DNA of 64,000 nucleotides from Fervidobacterium_A thailandense (GCF_041505935.1 NZ_CP140110.1); one strand, 5' to 3'. Positions 1-8,677 are shown, counted from the stretch's first letter. The notes: generated by a model not told the origin, from the sequence alone. Numbers and translations are program-made.

Positions 1-662
1 AGAACGATGGTTAACAACTGCGAAACCCGAGACTCCGTTACACCCAAGACCGCTGCGATTTCCTTCAGGGATAGTTCGTGCTCAAATCGCAAACTCAGTA
101 TTATCTTTTCTCGGTCGCTCAATTTATTTATCGACTCTCTAAGTTTTTCGTAAAGTAATTCTTTCTTAACCTTTTCTCTGACATCGTCCTCGCTGCTGAC
201 TTGAAACTCGAGTACATCACCCGACCTCACGTCAATAAGGTAGCTGTCTAAGCTCAGAAATTGTTTGACTTGCAAGTCCGAATAAAGACTCTTGACCTCA
301 TCGACGGTTAGGTCTAAAGCATCGGCTAATTCCTCAAACGTTGGAAATTTACCGTTCTCTTCGTGGAACTTTAATATCGCCGCCTCGAGTTTTTTAATCT
401 CTTGACGTACGGTTTTGGGTAAAAAATCGAGTTTCCTGAGATAATCGAGCATCGCTCCCCTTATCCTCGTGTAGGCATAGGTTTTAAAAGACGCTCCCAT
501 CTTCGGATTGTATTTTTCCACAGTCTGCAGGAGAGCGATGACTCCCTCCTGTATCAGGTCATCCAATTCGACGTTGTACGGTAACGTGATTTTAAGATCC
601 CTGGCCAGCTTTACAATCAGTGGCAAGTATTCCTTGACTATGCGTTCCTTATCTACTATCAA
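1..662 (-). CDS. fliA: RNA polymerase sigma factor for flagellar genes (FliA/sigma-28 type), 3' end cut by window
   Basis: Sigma factor that would direct RNA polymerase to late flagellar and chemotaxis promoters. About 220 residues are visible. Region 2 is near residues 25-75 (LDDLIQEGVIALLQ, then FKTYAYTRIRGAMLDYLR), region 3 is central, and a region 4 helix-turn-helix lies at the end (LSDREKIILSL, then LKEIAAVLGVTESRVSQ). The stop codon lies beyond base 1, so perhaps 15-20 residues are missing. The start is taken as TTG at 662, which overlaps the cheD stop by two bases. A GGAGGT lies 9 bases upstream and no ATG or GTG fits as well. It is the last visible gene of the flhA-to-fliA operon. Family assignment rests on the sequence and on its chemotaxis/flagellar neighbours. 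Confidence 0.92.
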   Translation of the reverse strand, partial: MIVDKERIVKEYLPLIVKLARDLKITLPYNVELDDLIQEGVIALLQTVEKYNPKMGASFKTYAYTRIRGAMLDYLRKLDFLPKTVRQEIKKLEAAILKFHEENGKFPTFEELADALDLTVDEVKSLYSDLQVKQFLSLDSYLIDVRSGDVLEFQVSSEDDVREKVKKELLYEKLRESINKLSDREKIILSLRFEHELSLKEIAAVLGVTESRVSQLLTIV

Positions 663-1144
663 ATCTCGATGACCTCCACACTGTCTCCGGTCTTGACCTT
701 TCTAATGAGCAATTTTCCACTTTCTATGTCGTATTCAATACTTCGAGCCTTGTTTCCGCCGGTATCTTCCGCCAAAAGTTTTATACCGTGTCGTTGGAGC
801 GCCTTTTTCACAGCTTCCACATTTCTTGCACCAATGTCCATCGCAGACTGGAACATGGAGGCTCCTCCCGCAATTTTAGCCTCGAGTTTACCACGTTGGG
901 CACCAAGTTCTATGAGCTTTTCAACGACAATGTCTATTCCCGTATCCGCGAATTTACCCGGCGTATTCGTCGGCTTTCCACCGCTGTCCGGCAACATCAC
1001 GTGAACCATGCCACCAACCCGAGCTATCGGGTCCCGAATGCAAACCCCCACACAAGAACCAAGGCCGAGGGTAACCAAGATCGCTGGATTTCTCTCCACA
1101 GCGTATTCACCGATGCCAATTATAACCTTCTTCTTCACGGACAT
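659..1144 (-). CDS. cheD: Chemoreceptor glutamine deamidase CheD
   Basis: CheD deamidates glutamines on chemoreceptors and is the partner that stimulates the CheY-P phosphatase CheC, in the cytoplasm. The catalytic triad is visible: Thr25, Cys31 in GLGSCVGVCIRD, and His48 in GGMVHVMLPDS. The spacing matches the Thr21/Cys27/His44 triad known from Thermotoga CheD. The conserved KIAGGASMF follows. At 161 residues the length is normal. The ATG at 1144 overlaps the cheC stop as TGATG. A GTG one codon earlier (1147) is an alternative. Its place directly after cheC fits the known CheC-CheD complex. Confidence 0.95.
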   Translation of the reverse strand: MSVKKKVIIGIGEYAVERNPAILVTLGLGSCVGVCIRDPIARVGGMVHVMLPDSGGKPTNTPGKFADTGIDIVVEKLIELGAQRGKLEAKIAGGASMFQSAMDIGARNVEAVKKALQRHGIKLLAEDTGGNKARSIEYDIESGKLLIRKVKTGDSVEVIEI

Positions 1145-1758
1145 CACATCCCCAACGCCTTGAGAAGTTTCTCAAGAGATTCGACCGAAGGAATGAGTAA
1201 TAGGTAACCTGTCAGTTCCTGTTCTACACCTTCGATCTCTATCTTAGTCTCGACAAGCATGATGTTTTCCTCACCAGCGATCGCCATCGGAAGCGATAAC
1301 TCTGAAACGACTGCACTTATCATATCTATCGTCAACTCTGGAGGATCTGGGTTAACGAACAACCCAGTGAACCCGGCAAGAGCGGTGATGTACGAACCAC
1401 ACATGATGTTACCAATCTCCTTCATCATGGAGCTGGTGAACTCATCCAACTCGGTGATATCAGCAGGCTCCATTCCTGTCAAAATCCGCGAAATGGTCTT
1501 TACCACGTTAGGTTCGAAGATCAAGACGATCTCACCGGTTAAATCCTCTTTAAGCGGCATCTTTACGGCACAAATTATTTCCTCCGGATTGTCGAAGAGG
1601 AACGGAATTTTCGATATCGGGATCACTTTCACCTGTGGAACGGATATGTCCACCTTTTTATCGAGCATAGTTGAGAGTGCCGTTGCCGCATTCCCGGTTC
1701 CTATGTTTCCCACTTCTTTTATAGCGTCCAGTTGCGCGGGTCCCAGCTTTTCGAGCAT
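1144..1758 (-). CDS. cheC: CheY-P phosphatase CheC
   Basis: CheC removes phosphate from CheY-P and so resets the flagellar motor signal. It has 204 residues and two pseudo-symmetric active-site motifs: D11-xxx-E15-xx-N18 and S110-xxx-E114-xx-N117. This is the hallmark of full CheC, as opposed to single-site CheX. The start is ATG 1758, 6 bases after AAGGAGGG. A GTG at 1761 would be only 3 bases away. It is followed by the overlapping cheD and lies 28 bases after the YcgR-like PilZ gene, so it is part of the motility operon. Confidence 0.94.
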   Translation of the reverse strand: MLEKLGPAQLDAIKEVGNIGTGNAATALSTMLDKKVDISVPQVKVIPISKIPFLFDNPEEIICAVKMPLKEDLTGEIVLIFEPNVVKTISRILTGMEPADITELDEFTSSMMKEIGNIMCGSYITALAGFTGLFVNPDPPELTIDMISAVVSELSLPMAIAGEENIMLVETKIEIEGVEQELTGYLLLIPSVESLEKLLKALGM

Positions 1759-1786
1759 CACATTCCCTCCTTCTCACACTCACGGG

Positions 1787-2458
1787 TCATCTCTTAACGT
1801 TTCTCATCTTCAACTCTTTTTGGAAAATGAAGCGCACAAGCTTTGTCTCAAGTTGTGCGGGTAAATCCAGGAATTGCGTTCCGAAGACGAACCCATCCTC
1901 CACCATCGGATCCTCACGAACTACTTTAGTCTTCTGTTTAACGAGCGCCAAGTTTTCTTCAAAAGTTAAGTCTACATAAATTATATCACCAGGATTCAAA
2001 TGTTTCTTCGTTACGATCAACATACCCCCGGCACTAACGTTCCTTGTTGTAAAGGGAAAGGATTCGGCATCTTCCTCCGGACTTAAGTACAACCTTCCTT
2101 CCAAGTACAGCGGTATCCTCACAAACTTCCTTCTTTCGGTTTTACGAACTTCATCCGGGAAAGGCACGGGGATAACGTACATGTTGTCAAGTTTCACAAC
2201 GCCCAGAGAAATTGTGTCGAACTCGTAAATGGAGGACCTATCAAAGACGTTGACGTTCATGCGAACACCCTTGGGGATGGGGACAAACCTACCTTTATAC
2301 GAAGGTATTGAGAGGAATAGTATTTTCCTCCCGAAATCGATGTCGGAGATGTTGGTTTTGAAACTTCCTTCAAGTTCACGCACCATCGTAATGTTTATCA
2401 CGGCTGGTAATCCAACTTTCAGAACTTTCTGCGCATCCACCAACTCGACGTACGCCAT
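1787..2458 (-). CDS. YcgR-like PilZ domain protein (cyclic-di-GMP effector)
   Basis: A 223-residue cytoplasmic protein with an N-terminal YcgR-N-like beta domain (about 10-100) and a C-terminal PilZ domain. The PilZ signature is complete: RxxxR at 110-114 (RKFVR) and NxSxxG at 140-145 (NVSAGG), so cyclic-di-GMP binding is expected. In known systems YcgR proteins brake or bias the flagellar motor when bound to cyclic-di-GMP. Placement between flhG and cheC supports a motility role. The start ATG overlaps the previous stop (TGATG), suggesting translational coupling with the other PilZ gene. The exact partner is inferred. Confidence 0.88.
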   Translation of the reverse strand: MAYVELVDAQKVLKVGLPAVINITMVRELEGSFKTNISDIDFGRKILFLSIPSYKGRFVPIPKGVRMNVNVFDRSSIYEFDTISLGVVKLDNMYVIPVPFPDEVRKTERRKFVRIPLYLEGRLYLSPEEDAESFPFTTRNVSAGGMLIVTKKHLNPGDIIYVDLTFEENLALVKQKTKVVREDPMVEDGFVFGTQFLDLPAQLETKLVRFIFQKELKMRNVKR

Positions 2459-3012
2459 CAGAGCTTCTCCCCTAAGAGTTCGTATGTTTTCGAAACCGTT
2501 GACCAGGATTCACTCGGTTGAGGGATGTACGCACCGAATCTGTAACATTCCTCTTCCTCAACGTACCACATTACTTGAACAGTCTCGAAGGTTCCTCTGG
2601 AGGTGAGCTCCAAACGGAGCATTTCTCTAAGGTTCGGTTTGTACTCCGTGATAACTTGGCATCCATTTTCGGACACATCGATGATGACACCCCTGAAACC
2701 GGCAACTTTGCACGGCTCGAACGAGACGTACCGAGGCTTTGAACGCCGCTGCAAAATACCGGCCTTCTCGAATACCTCGTACGAGTATTCGTCCCCATCG
2801 GAGGCCTTCAGTTTTCCAACCAAGGTCACAACGTAACCTTCTATCGGAAGGTCAACCCTGATTACCTCGGGTATTTCATCAAACGAAAGAAAGCTGAGTG
2901 TAAAACGTCTTCCAGTCAAACCTTTGAATCGCACGGAAAGTTCAGAATCCTTGCCGTAAGCTCTCAATATTGCGTTGCGCAAGTTCGTGTTTATGTAATC
3001 CTCGATCGTCAC
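2458..3012 (-). CDS. Second PilZ domain protein in the flagellar operon
   Basis: A 184-residue protein. The N-terminal half (1-80) is a divergent beta-rich region that I do not recognise with certainty. The C-terminal half is PilZ-like, with RxxxR at 90-94 (RSKPR) and DxSxxG at 112-117 (DVSENG), so both ligand motifs are intact. It overlaps flhG upstream (GTG start inside the end of flhG) and the YcgR-like gene downstream, so the two PilZ proteins are probably co-translated. A role as a cyclic-di-GMP receptor acting on flagellar placement or motor output is inferred from domain and context. Confidence 0.82.
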   Translation of the reverse strand: MTIEDYINTNLRNAILRAYGKDSELSVRFKGLTGRRFTLSFLSFDEIPEVIRVDLPIEGYVVTLVGKLKASDGDEYSYEVFEKAGILQRRSKPRYVSFEPCKVAGFRGVIIDVSENGCQVITEYKPNLREMLRLELTSRGTFETVQVMWYVEEEECYRFGAYIPQPSESWSTVSKTYELLGEKL

Positions 3013-3845
3013 ACCCTATCACCCCTGAAGAACCTCACGAACTTTTCGATAAGTCCTTCGCGATCCTTGGGTACCACGGGTTCTTTAATTAGTATGGAAA
3101 CAATGCGTCGGATGGAAAATGAGGGCTGTATACTCCTGTACTGCTTTACGAACAGTACCCTCTCACGAACACTTCGCTCAACACCGGGATGCTCTTTTAT
3201 CAAAGTCATCGACGAGACCCTGTTGTTGAGAAACCGTTCGGAGACTTCGGCAAAACGTTCCAGCAGTTTGGTTGCTTCCTTGACGTCCTGGACCATATTC
3301 GCCACCAGGTGGATACTTTCACCGGATATACCTTTCAACGACAGGAGCTTGACCATCGTGTAGGTATTGACAACGGAAGTTGGCTCAGTTGTTGTGACCA
3401 CGAGGAAATCGTCCACGAGTGCAAGGAACGGCATGTAACTTTCGTTGAATCCCGGTGGCATGTCCATAACAACGATGTCGTAATTCTCAAGCAACTTTAG
3501 AAAATGTGTTGTGAAATCCCTGATGATGAAATCGTTCGCCATAAGTAGGTCCGACACGTCTCCACCGAGGGAGATCAAGTCCAAGCCGTGTTCCGTTTGT
3601 GTGATTAGTTCTTCCACAGTACACTTGTGGTTGACAAAGTCCTTTATGCTATACTTTGGATACACACCAAGGATTATGTCCGAGTTGGTAAATCCCACAT
3701 CCGTATCGAGCAATAATGTCCTTCGCCCTATCTCGGCAAAGACAGCGGCCAGATTTGCGGCTATTAGAGTCTTTCCAACGCCACCCTTACCACTGACTAC
3801 GGCAACAACTTGACTCGTCTTCAAGTTACTGGCCTGACTTAGCAT
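3009..3845 (-). CDS. flhG: Flagellar number regulator FlhG (MinD/ParA-like ATPase)
   Basis: MinD-type ATPase (also called YlxH/FleN) that works with FlhF to set flagellar number and position at the membrane. It has 278 residues. The deviant Walker A KGGVGKT is at 20-26, the LLLDTDVG motif near 45-51, and the switch region VVMDMPPG in the middle. The ATG at 3845 lies inside the end of flhF, 7 bases after an AGAGGTG site. The flhA-flhF-flhG order is classic. The tail of about 60 residues is variable in the family. Confidence 0.93.
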   Translation of the reverse strand: MLSQASNLKTSQVVAVVSGKGGVGKTLIAANLAAVFAEIGRRTLLLDTDVGFTNSDIILGVYPKYSIKDFVNHKCTVEELITQTEHGLDLISLGGDVSDLLMANDFIIRDFTTHFLKLLENYDIVVMDMPPGFNESYMPFLALVDDFLVVTTTEPTSVVNTYTMVKLLSLKGISGESIHLVANMVQDVKEATKLLERFAEVSERFLNNRVSSMTLIKEHPGVERSVRERVLFVKQYRSIQPSFSIRRIVSILIKEPVVPKDREGLIEKFVRFFRGDRV

Positions 3846-4941
3846 GTTTCAACACCTCTTTGGCCAACAAAAGGGCCAGTTCCCTGTTGTTCGCCTCGAA
3901 AATGTCATCCGGTACGCGTTGACCGTTCGTCACGAACGCGATAGGTACTTTCAAAAAGTTTGGAACGTTCACGAAGTGCCCGTAAGCGGACGTTTCATCG
4001 AGTTTTGAAAGAATTACATGCGTTGGGTTAACTGTTGAAAACTTCTGGACAATGTCTCTCACATCCTCCTTCCGGTACTGCATACCAACAACAAGGAAGC
4101 AGAGGTCTGGTTGCACAACCTCGGCCATCGCTTTTATCTCCGTCATGTGTAGCTCGTTTTTCTGGCTTCTTCCAGCTGAGTCTATCAGAATTGTATCGAA
4201 GTCGCTCAACGCCTCTATTTCCAATTTTGCCTCTTTGGGAGTGTACGCAACACGAATTGGTACATCGAGAAGCATCGCGTACGTTTTGAGTTGATCAACC
4301 GCCGCTATTCTGTAAGTATCTAACGTGATTATTGCCACACGTTTGTGGTCGTTTATCTTAAGCTTAGCCGCAAGTTTGGCAAGTGTGGTCGTCTTACCAA
4401 CTCCGGTGGGTCCGACAAGAAGAACCTTACCTTTCAGTTCCGGCACGTTGGTGTTGATAAATGGCAGAAGCATCTCGGATATGATTAAGCGCGTGTTCTC
4501 ACTGCTGAAATCCAGCTGGCTGTACTTCACCTTCGCGTATTCTGTGAGTTTCTCAGCAATTTCCTCGTCCATGTCTTGCTTAAGAAGAGCCTTTCTGAAA
4601 CTCTCCACCCACGCAGGTTCGTTAATTCGTTGCGTGGATATCATAGATTTCAACTCGAGCATCATTTTCTTCAGTTCCGTTATATCCTCGCTCTGCTGAG
4701 GCTGCTTTGATTTTGAGAGTATTTCCTGAAGTTTGTATATTTGTCCTTTCTCCTCGGGTTGCGGCAGTTTTTTTTCTTCGACAGCCGCGGTGACTTCTAT
4801 GAACACCTTTGCCCCGATTCCCAAAACGCCACCTTTCTTAACTTTCCTGGTACTCAGTATAACCGCGTCCTTGCCAAGCTCCATCCTTATTTTTTCGAAG
4901 GCCTCCTTTATGTCCTGCACCACGTACTTTTTCACTATCAC
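3826..4941 (-). CDS. flhF: Flagellar biosynthesis GTPase FlhF (SRP family)
   Basis: SRP-type GTPase that fixes the site and number of flagella. It has 371 residues: an N-terminal basic/B region with a Lys-rich stretch, then the NG domain. Walker A GPTGVGKTT starts at 177, DTYRIAAVDQL lies at 208-218, DSAGRS is the G3 region and SKLDE the G4 region. The GTG start at 4941 overlaps the flhA stop in GTGA. It is followed by flhG, whose product normally activates its GTPase. All catalytic motifs look intact. Confidence 0.95.
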   Translation of the reverse strand: MIVKKYVVQDIKEAFEKIRMELGKDAVILSTRKVKKGGVLGIGAKVFIEVTAAVEEKKLPQPEEKGQIYKLQEILSKSKQPQQSEDITELKKMMLELKSMISTQRINEPAWVESFRKALLKQDMDEEIAEKLTEYAKVKYSQLDFSSENTRLIISEMLLPFINTNVPELKGKVLLVGPTGVGKTTTLAKLAAKLKINDHKRVAIITLDTYRIAAVDQLKTYAMLLDVPIRVAYTPKEAKLEIEALSDFDTILIDSAGRSQKNELHMTEIKAMAEVVQPDLCFLVVGMQYRKEDVRDIVQKFSTVNPTHVILSKLDETSAYGHFVNVPNFLKVPIAFVTNGQRVPDDIFEANNRELALLLAKEVLKHAKSGQ

Positions 4942-6980
4942 AGTCTCACCACACCTTCAACAGAAAGGCTGATATCTTCGGGAACCTCCTCGTAGGCCAA
5001 CACCGCAATACCAGGAATGAATCTCAGAAGTACACGCGATATGTACGGTCTAATAATCCCCGATACAATCAAAATCGGTTGGTAACCTTTTCTCATGAGT
5101 TTTTCGAGTTCTTGAGAGATTCTCTCAATCAACTCCCTCATGATTTGCGGATTGACGTTCAGAAATCTTCCTTCTTCGCTTTCCGAAATTGATTCGGTCA
5201 ACATCCTCTCGAGTTCGGTATCGATCGCAACCGCGTGGATCTGCTTGTCGCTCCCCACAAGTTTTGAAACTATTTGTCGTTTCAGCCCTCTACGAACAAA
5301 CTCAACCAACGACTCCAAATCCCTCGCTTTGTCCGAGTTGTCGAGTATCAACTCAAAAATGAACGGTAGGTTTCTGATCGAAACTCCCTCTCTGAGCAAT
5401 TCCTGGAGTACCTTCTTGACCGATGAAGGTTTCACAACGTTGAAAACGTCATCGACCAACTTGTCGAACTTCTTTCGCAACCCTTCGACCAAAAGTTGGA
5501 ACTCTCGATTTCCGAGTAACTCTGGAGCGTACTTCCTCAGGGTCTCCGTGACGTGTGTCGCGAAAACGGTTGGCGGATCCACCACTGTGAAACCCTTCTG
5601 TTGGGCTTCGTCCTTTCGACTCTCATCGATCCAAAATGCCTGTAACCCAAACGCCGGTTCCCTGACTTCTATACCTGGTATTTTCTCGGTTATGTACCCG
5701 GGATTGATGGCCAATAACCTGTTCGGAACGAGTTCGTACCTCGCAACCTCGGCACCCCTGATGATTATCGTGTACTCGTTCGGTTTAAGCAACACGCTAT
5801 CCCTCACCCGTATCGGTGAAAGGACAAGTCCAAGTTCCTGGGCCAGCTGTTTTCGAATCATCGTCAACCTTTCGAGCATGTCACCACCCTGTGAAAGATC
5901 CGCCAGCGGTAATAATCCGTAACCTATGTTAATCTCAACCGTGTCAGATTGGATAACATCCGCAACCTCTTCAGGGGTTGAAAGTACCGGTCCAACCGGG
6001 GCTGGTGGAGCACCAGTTGGTACACCTACCGCCTCCGATGGTACGAGCTCCGGCTGTTTTATTATCAAACCCGCCACAAGCAATAACCCACCGATCAACA
6101 AACTCGTCAGAGTTGGCAGTGGTGTGAAGAGTCCGAGCGCTACGATCACCGATCCTGTGAGAATGATAACCTTCTTTTCGCCGGAGAGTTCCTTAATCAG
6201 TTCGGCTCCGAGGTTGTCTTCGGCCGCACTTCTCGAAACGAGGATACCGGTTGCCGTTGAGACCATCAGCGCGGGGATTTGACTGACCAGACCATCGCCA
6301 ACGGTAAAAAGTAGGAACGTCTTAGCAGCTTCCGACGCACTCATTCGGTGCATCAGTAATCCTATTATGATACCCCCTATACTGTTTACCAGCGTAATTA
6401 TTATACTTGCAATCGCGTCCCCCCTAACAAACTTCGACGCACCGTCCATCGCTCCATAGAAGTCCGCCTCACGCCTTATTTGTTCTCGTCTTTTCCGTGC
6501 TTCTTCTTCCGTAATCAATCCTGCGTTGAGGTCAGCATCCACGCTCATTTGTTTGCCCGGCATCGCATCGAGTGTGAACCTCGCGGCTACCTCAGCGATT
6601 CGTTCGGAACCTCTGGTGATCACGATAAACTGTATAATGACCAGTATCAAGAACACAACGATACCGACAACGTAATTTCCACCGACGACGAAATTTCCAA
6701 ACGTCTGAATGACCTTACCACCAAACTTTGGTCCTTCAAGAAGAATGGCACGTGTTGACGCAACGTTCAACGCCAAACGGAATATCGTGATTATCAGGAG
6801 TATTGTCGGAAAAGACGCAAGTTCCAGCGCATTCCTGATGTACATCGTGGAGAAAAGTATCACAAGGGAGAGCGAGATGTTCAGGAGCTGAAAAAAATCG
6901 AGCAAAGGATCAGGTATGGGCACTATCATGAGTAACACGATGGCCACTATCATCAAAGAAACAATTACATCGGCCTTCAT
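4938..6980 (-). CDS. flhA: Flagellar export apparatus protein FlhA
   Basis: Integral membrane component of the flagellar type III export gate. It has 680 residues, the usual length. The N-terminal half has about eight hydrophobic helices. It carries the conserved FHIPEP-region cytoplasmic loop near 145-170 (KQMSVDADLNAGLI, EARKRR). The C-terminal half is the large cytoplasmic docking domain. The start ATG follows AAAGGAG by 7 bases. It is the first gene of the overlapping flhA-flhF-flhG-PilZ-PilZ-cheC-cheD-fliA run and is separated from mnmE upstream by 306 bases. Confidence 0.96.
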   Translation of the reverse strand: MKADVIVSLMIVAIVLLMIVPIPDPLLDFFQLLNISLSLVILFSTMYIRNALELASFPTILLIITIFRLALNVASTRAILLEGPKFGGKVIQTFGNFVVGGNYVVGIVVFLILVIIQFIVITRGSERIAEVAARFTLDAMPGKQMSVDADLNAGLITEEEARKRREQIRREADFYGAMDGASKFVRGDAIASIIITLVNSIGGIIIGLLMHRMSASEAAKTFLLFTVGDGLVSQIPALMVSTATGILVSRSAAEDNLGAELIKELSGEKKVIILTGSVIVALGLFTPLPTLTSLLIGGLLLVAGLIIKQPELVPSEAVGVPTGAPPAPVGPVLSTPEEVADVIQSDTVEINIGYGLLPLADLSQGGDMLERLTMIRKQLAQELGLVLSPIRVRDSVLLKPNEYTIIIRGAEVARYELVPNRLLAINPGYITEKIPGIEVREPAFGLQAFWIDESRKDEAQQKGFTVVDPPTVFATHVTETLRKYAPELLGNREFQLLVEGLRKKFDKLVDDVFNVVKPSSVKKVLQELLREGVSIRNLPFIFELILDNSDKARDLESLVEFVRRGLKRQIVSKLVGSDKQIHAVAIDTELERMLTESISESEEGRFLNVNPQIMRELIERISQELEKLMRKGYQPILIVSGIIRPYISRVLLRFIPGIAVLAYEEVPEDISLSVEGVVRL

Positions 6981-7200
6981 GACCTGACTCCTTTCAGAGC
7001 AGATTTATCAAACGTCTTAAAAAATCCCAAAAAATTTTCGAGAATTTTTTCGAACGATTTTTGGATAACGGTGGTCTAATATATTGGAAACGGAATTCGA
7101 GGACCAGTTGAACCAACGTAACGGCTTTGAACAGTATGATATCGTAACATAAATTTATTCTACATTTCTTGATTTAGTCCCTACTACTTTAACAACACCA
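6981..7200. other. AT-rich intergenic region upstream of flhA
   Basis: No ORF or RNA gene is visible in this part of the 306-base gap between flhA and mnmE. It should hold the flhA operon promoter (minus strand). A weak AT-rich candidate -10 lies near 7077-7083, but I cannot assign it firmly. A pair of A- and T-runs around 7022-7055 could form a weak AT-only hairpin. The rest of the gap holds the candidate small RNA listed separately. Confidence 0.4.
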
Positions 7201-7209
7201 TGGTATAAT
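7201..7209 (+). promoter_or_regulatory. Extended -10 promoter of candidate small RNA
   Basis: TGG at 7201-7203 directly precedes a perfect TATAAT at 7204-7209, which is an extended -10 element. No good -35 is seen 16-18 bases upstream. The same extended -10 form occurs before mnmE and clpC in this window. Transcription would start near 7216 and run into the terminator at 7264-7288. Confidence 0.6.
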
Positions 7210-7215
7210 TGATGA

Positions 7216-7288
7216 TGCTGAGAACCCCCTATCCCCCTTGAGATACACCCCCCACGGCTTTATGCGGGCGACAAAGCCCGCTTTTTTT
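7216..7288 (+). ncRNA. Candidate C-rich small RNA (about 73 nt)
   Basis: Between an extended -10 promoter and an intrinsic terminator lies a segment with no ORF. It carries three unpaired C tracts: 7225-7229, 7233-7237 (followed by TT) and 7248-7253. Such C-rich loops are used by several bacterial small RNAs to pair with G-rich ribosome binding sites. An alternative hairpin (GGCTTT 7256-7261 with AAAGCC 7273-7278) excludes the terminator stem. Its 3' end meets the stop codon of mnmE on the other strand. I do not recognise a known RNA family. It could instead be an uncharacterised leader or simply the 3' region of mnmE. Confidence 0.45.
7264..7288 (+). terminator. Intrinsic terminator on plus strand
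   Basis: Stem GCGGGC (7264-7269), loop GACAAA, stem GCCCGC (7276-7281), then seven T. The T run follows the stem only on the plus strand, so it cannot terminate mnmE or serve flhA. It must end a plus-strand transcript, yet no plus-strand gene precedes it. Confidence 0.8.
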
Positions 7289-8621
7289 ATTTCCCAACAC
7301 AAAAGTTTGAAAATATCGTATCTATCAAATCTTCCATGTAATTTCTTCCCAGGAGCTCGTCGAATTCCTCAAGAGCTTTTCTTAGATCTATTGAAATGAC
7401 GTCGAAGGGATAACCCTTCTTGAACTGGTCGTACGCATTTGAGATGTTTGCATAAACCCTCTTGAGATATTCCAACTGTCTTTTGCTTGTAACGTGGGAT
7501 AACTCGCCTTCCTCAACGATTAATCGAACTTTTTCAAGAAGTTTCTGCTCTAACGCTCTAAGCCCCTCGCCAGTCTTGGCACTGATCAAAACATCATCTT
7601 CACCGATGCGTTGAACGTTGCTCGCCAGGTCGACCTTATTCCAAACAACCACGTGGTTTGTCTCCTTTATAAGCTCGTAAATATACTGATCGTCCTCGGT
7701 GAATCCCGTCGTCGCATCAAGCAAAAAGATCACGACGTCTGATTTCTGAACCTCACGAAGCGTTCTTTCAATACCTATTTTCTCAATTACATCTTCTGTT
7801 TCTCGTACACCGGCTGTGTCCGAAATAACAAAGTGTACCCCTCCTATCTTTATCTCGCCGCGTATGACATCTCGTGTTGTGCCCGGAATGTCGGTAACGA
7901 TGGCCCTGTCCTCGTTGAGCAAACGGTTGAGGAGTGTGCTTTTTCCAGTGTTGGGTTTTCCCACGATCGCCAAGGTAACACCCGTGGAAAGGTGTAACCC
8001 CTTCCCGGCCATCTCGATTTTCGAGCGAAGCATTTCGAGTAAGCTGACGATGTCGTGGCGTATTTCCGAGTCGTCCACAATCACATCGTCGCTATAATCG
8101 ATCGACACCTCTATCTTGGCAAGTATGTCCAAAAGTTTCCGTCTGAAAAACTCTATCTCTTCGGAAAGCTTACCTTTCAGATTATCAAGCGCAAGTTTTA
8201 AAGCCTTTTCACTTTTAGCTTCTATTACCTGCAAAACAGCTTCCGCTTTAACGAGGTCGATCTTACCGTTCAGGAATGCGCGTTTTGTAAACTCCCCGTT
8301 CTTTGCAAGTCTCGCACCACCGGCGAGCATAACGTCCAAAACTTTTTGAGTAACGAGTATGCCACCATGGCAGTAAATCTCCACCATATCTTCCCCGGTG
8401 TAACTTTTGGGAGCTTTATAGTAAACGACCAGCACTTCATCGACAAGACTACCTGACGTATCGAATAGTTCTCTGTGATGGACGTACCTCGGCCTTGAAA
8501 TCGGCTTGTTTAGAAACCTATTCACTATCTGAAGTGCCTCATCCCCACTTAACCGCACAACACTAATGGCACCAGTTCCATGAGGACTTGCGATTGCAAC
8601 TATGGTATCTCTCAACCTCAT
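7287..8621 (-). CDS. mnmE: tRNA modification GTPase MnmE
   Basis: With MnmG it installs carboxymethylaminomethyl groups on U34 of certain tRNAs. It has 444 residues: an N-terminal folate-binding domain (DTIVAIASPHGTGAISVVRLSG), a helical domain, and a G domain inserted within it. G1 GKPNTGKS is at 221-228 and DIPGTTRD at 244-251. The essential C-terminal FCVGK is at 440-444. ATG 8621 is chosen because the family begins directly with this stretch. Upstream in-frame codons would run through the promoter at 8655-8663. Confidence 0.95.
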   Translation of the reverse strand: MRLRDTIVAIASPHGTGAISVVRLSGDEALQIVNRFLNKPISRPRYVHHRELFDTSGSLVDEVLVVYYKAPKSYTGEDMVEIYCHGGILVTQKVLDVMLAGGARLAKNGEFTKRAFLNGKIDLVKAEAVLQVIEAKSEKALKLALDNLKGKLSEEIEFFRRKLLDILAKIEVSIDYSDDVIVDDSEIRHDIVSLLEMLRSKIEMAGKGLHLSTGVTLAIVGKPNTGKSTLLNRLLNEDRAIVTDIPGTTRDVIRGEIKIGGVHFVISDTAGVRETEDVIEKIGIERTLREVQKSDVVIFLLDATTGFTEDDQYIYELIKETNHVVVWNKVDLASNVQRIGEDDVLISAKTGEGLRALEQKLLEKVRLIVEEGELSHVTSKRQLEYLKRVYANISNAYDQFKKGYPFDVISIDLRKALEEFDELLGRNYMEDLIDTIFSNFCVGK

Positions 8622-8654
8622 CACTTCCCAATTTGTTCTCCAATATCGTAAGCA

Positions 8655-8663
8655 ATTATACCA
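8655..8663 (-). promoter_or_regulatory. Extended -10 promoter of mnmE
   Basis: On the minus strand TGG (8663-8661) precedes TATAAT (8660-8655), about 35 bases before the mnmE ATG. It lies just after the terminator of the preceding receptor gene, so mnmE probably has its own transcript. No clear -35 is seen. Confidence 0.65.
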
Positions 8664-8677
8664 TACATCCAATTGTT

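Noticed and set aside
7216..7245. CTGAGA followed by CCCTTGA, which recalls the TPP riboswitch
   Set aside because: The remaining conserved parts (CCTGATCTGG and the closing helices) are missing and no thiamine gene follows, so the match is chance.
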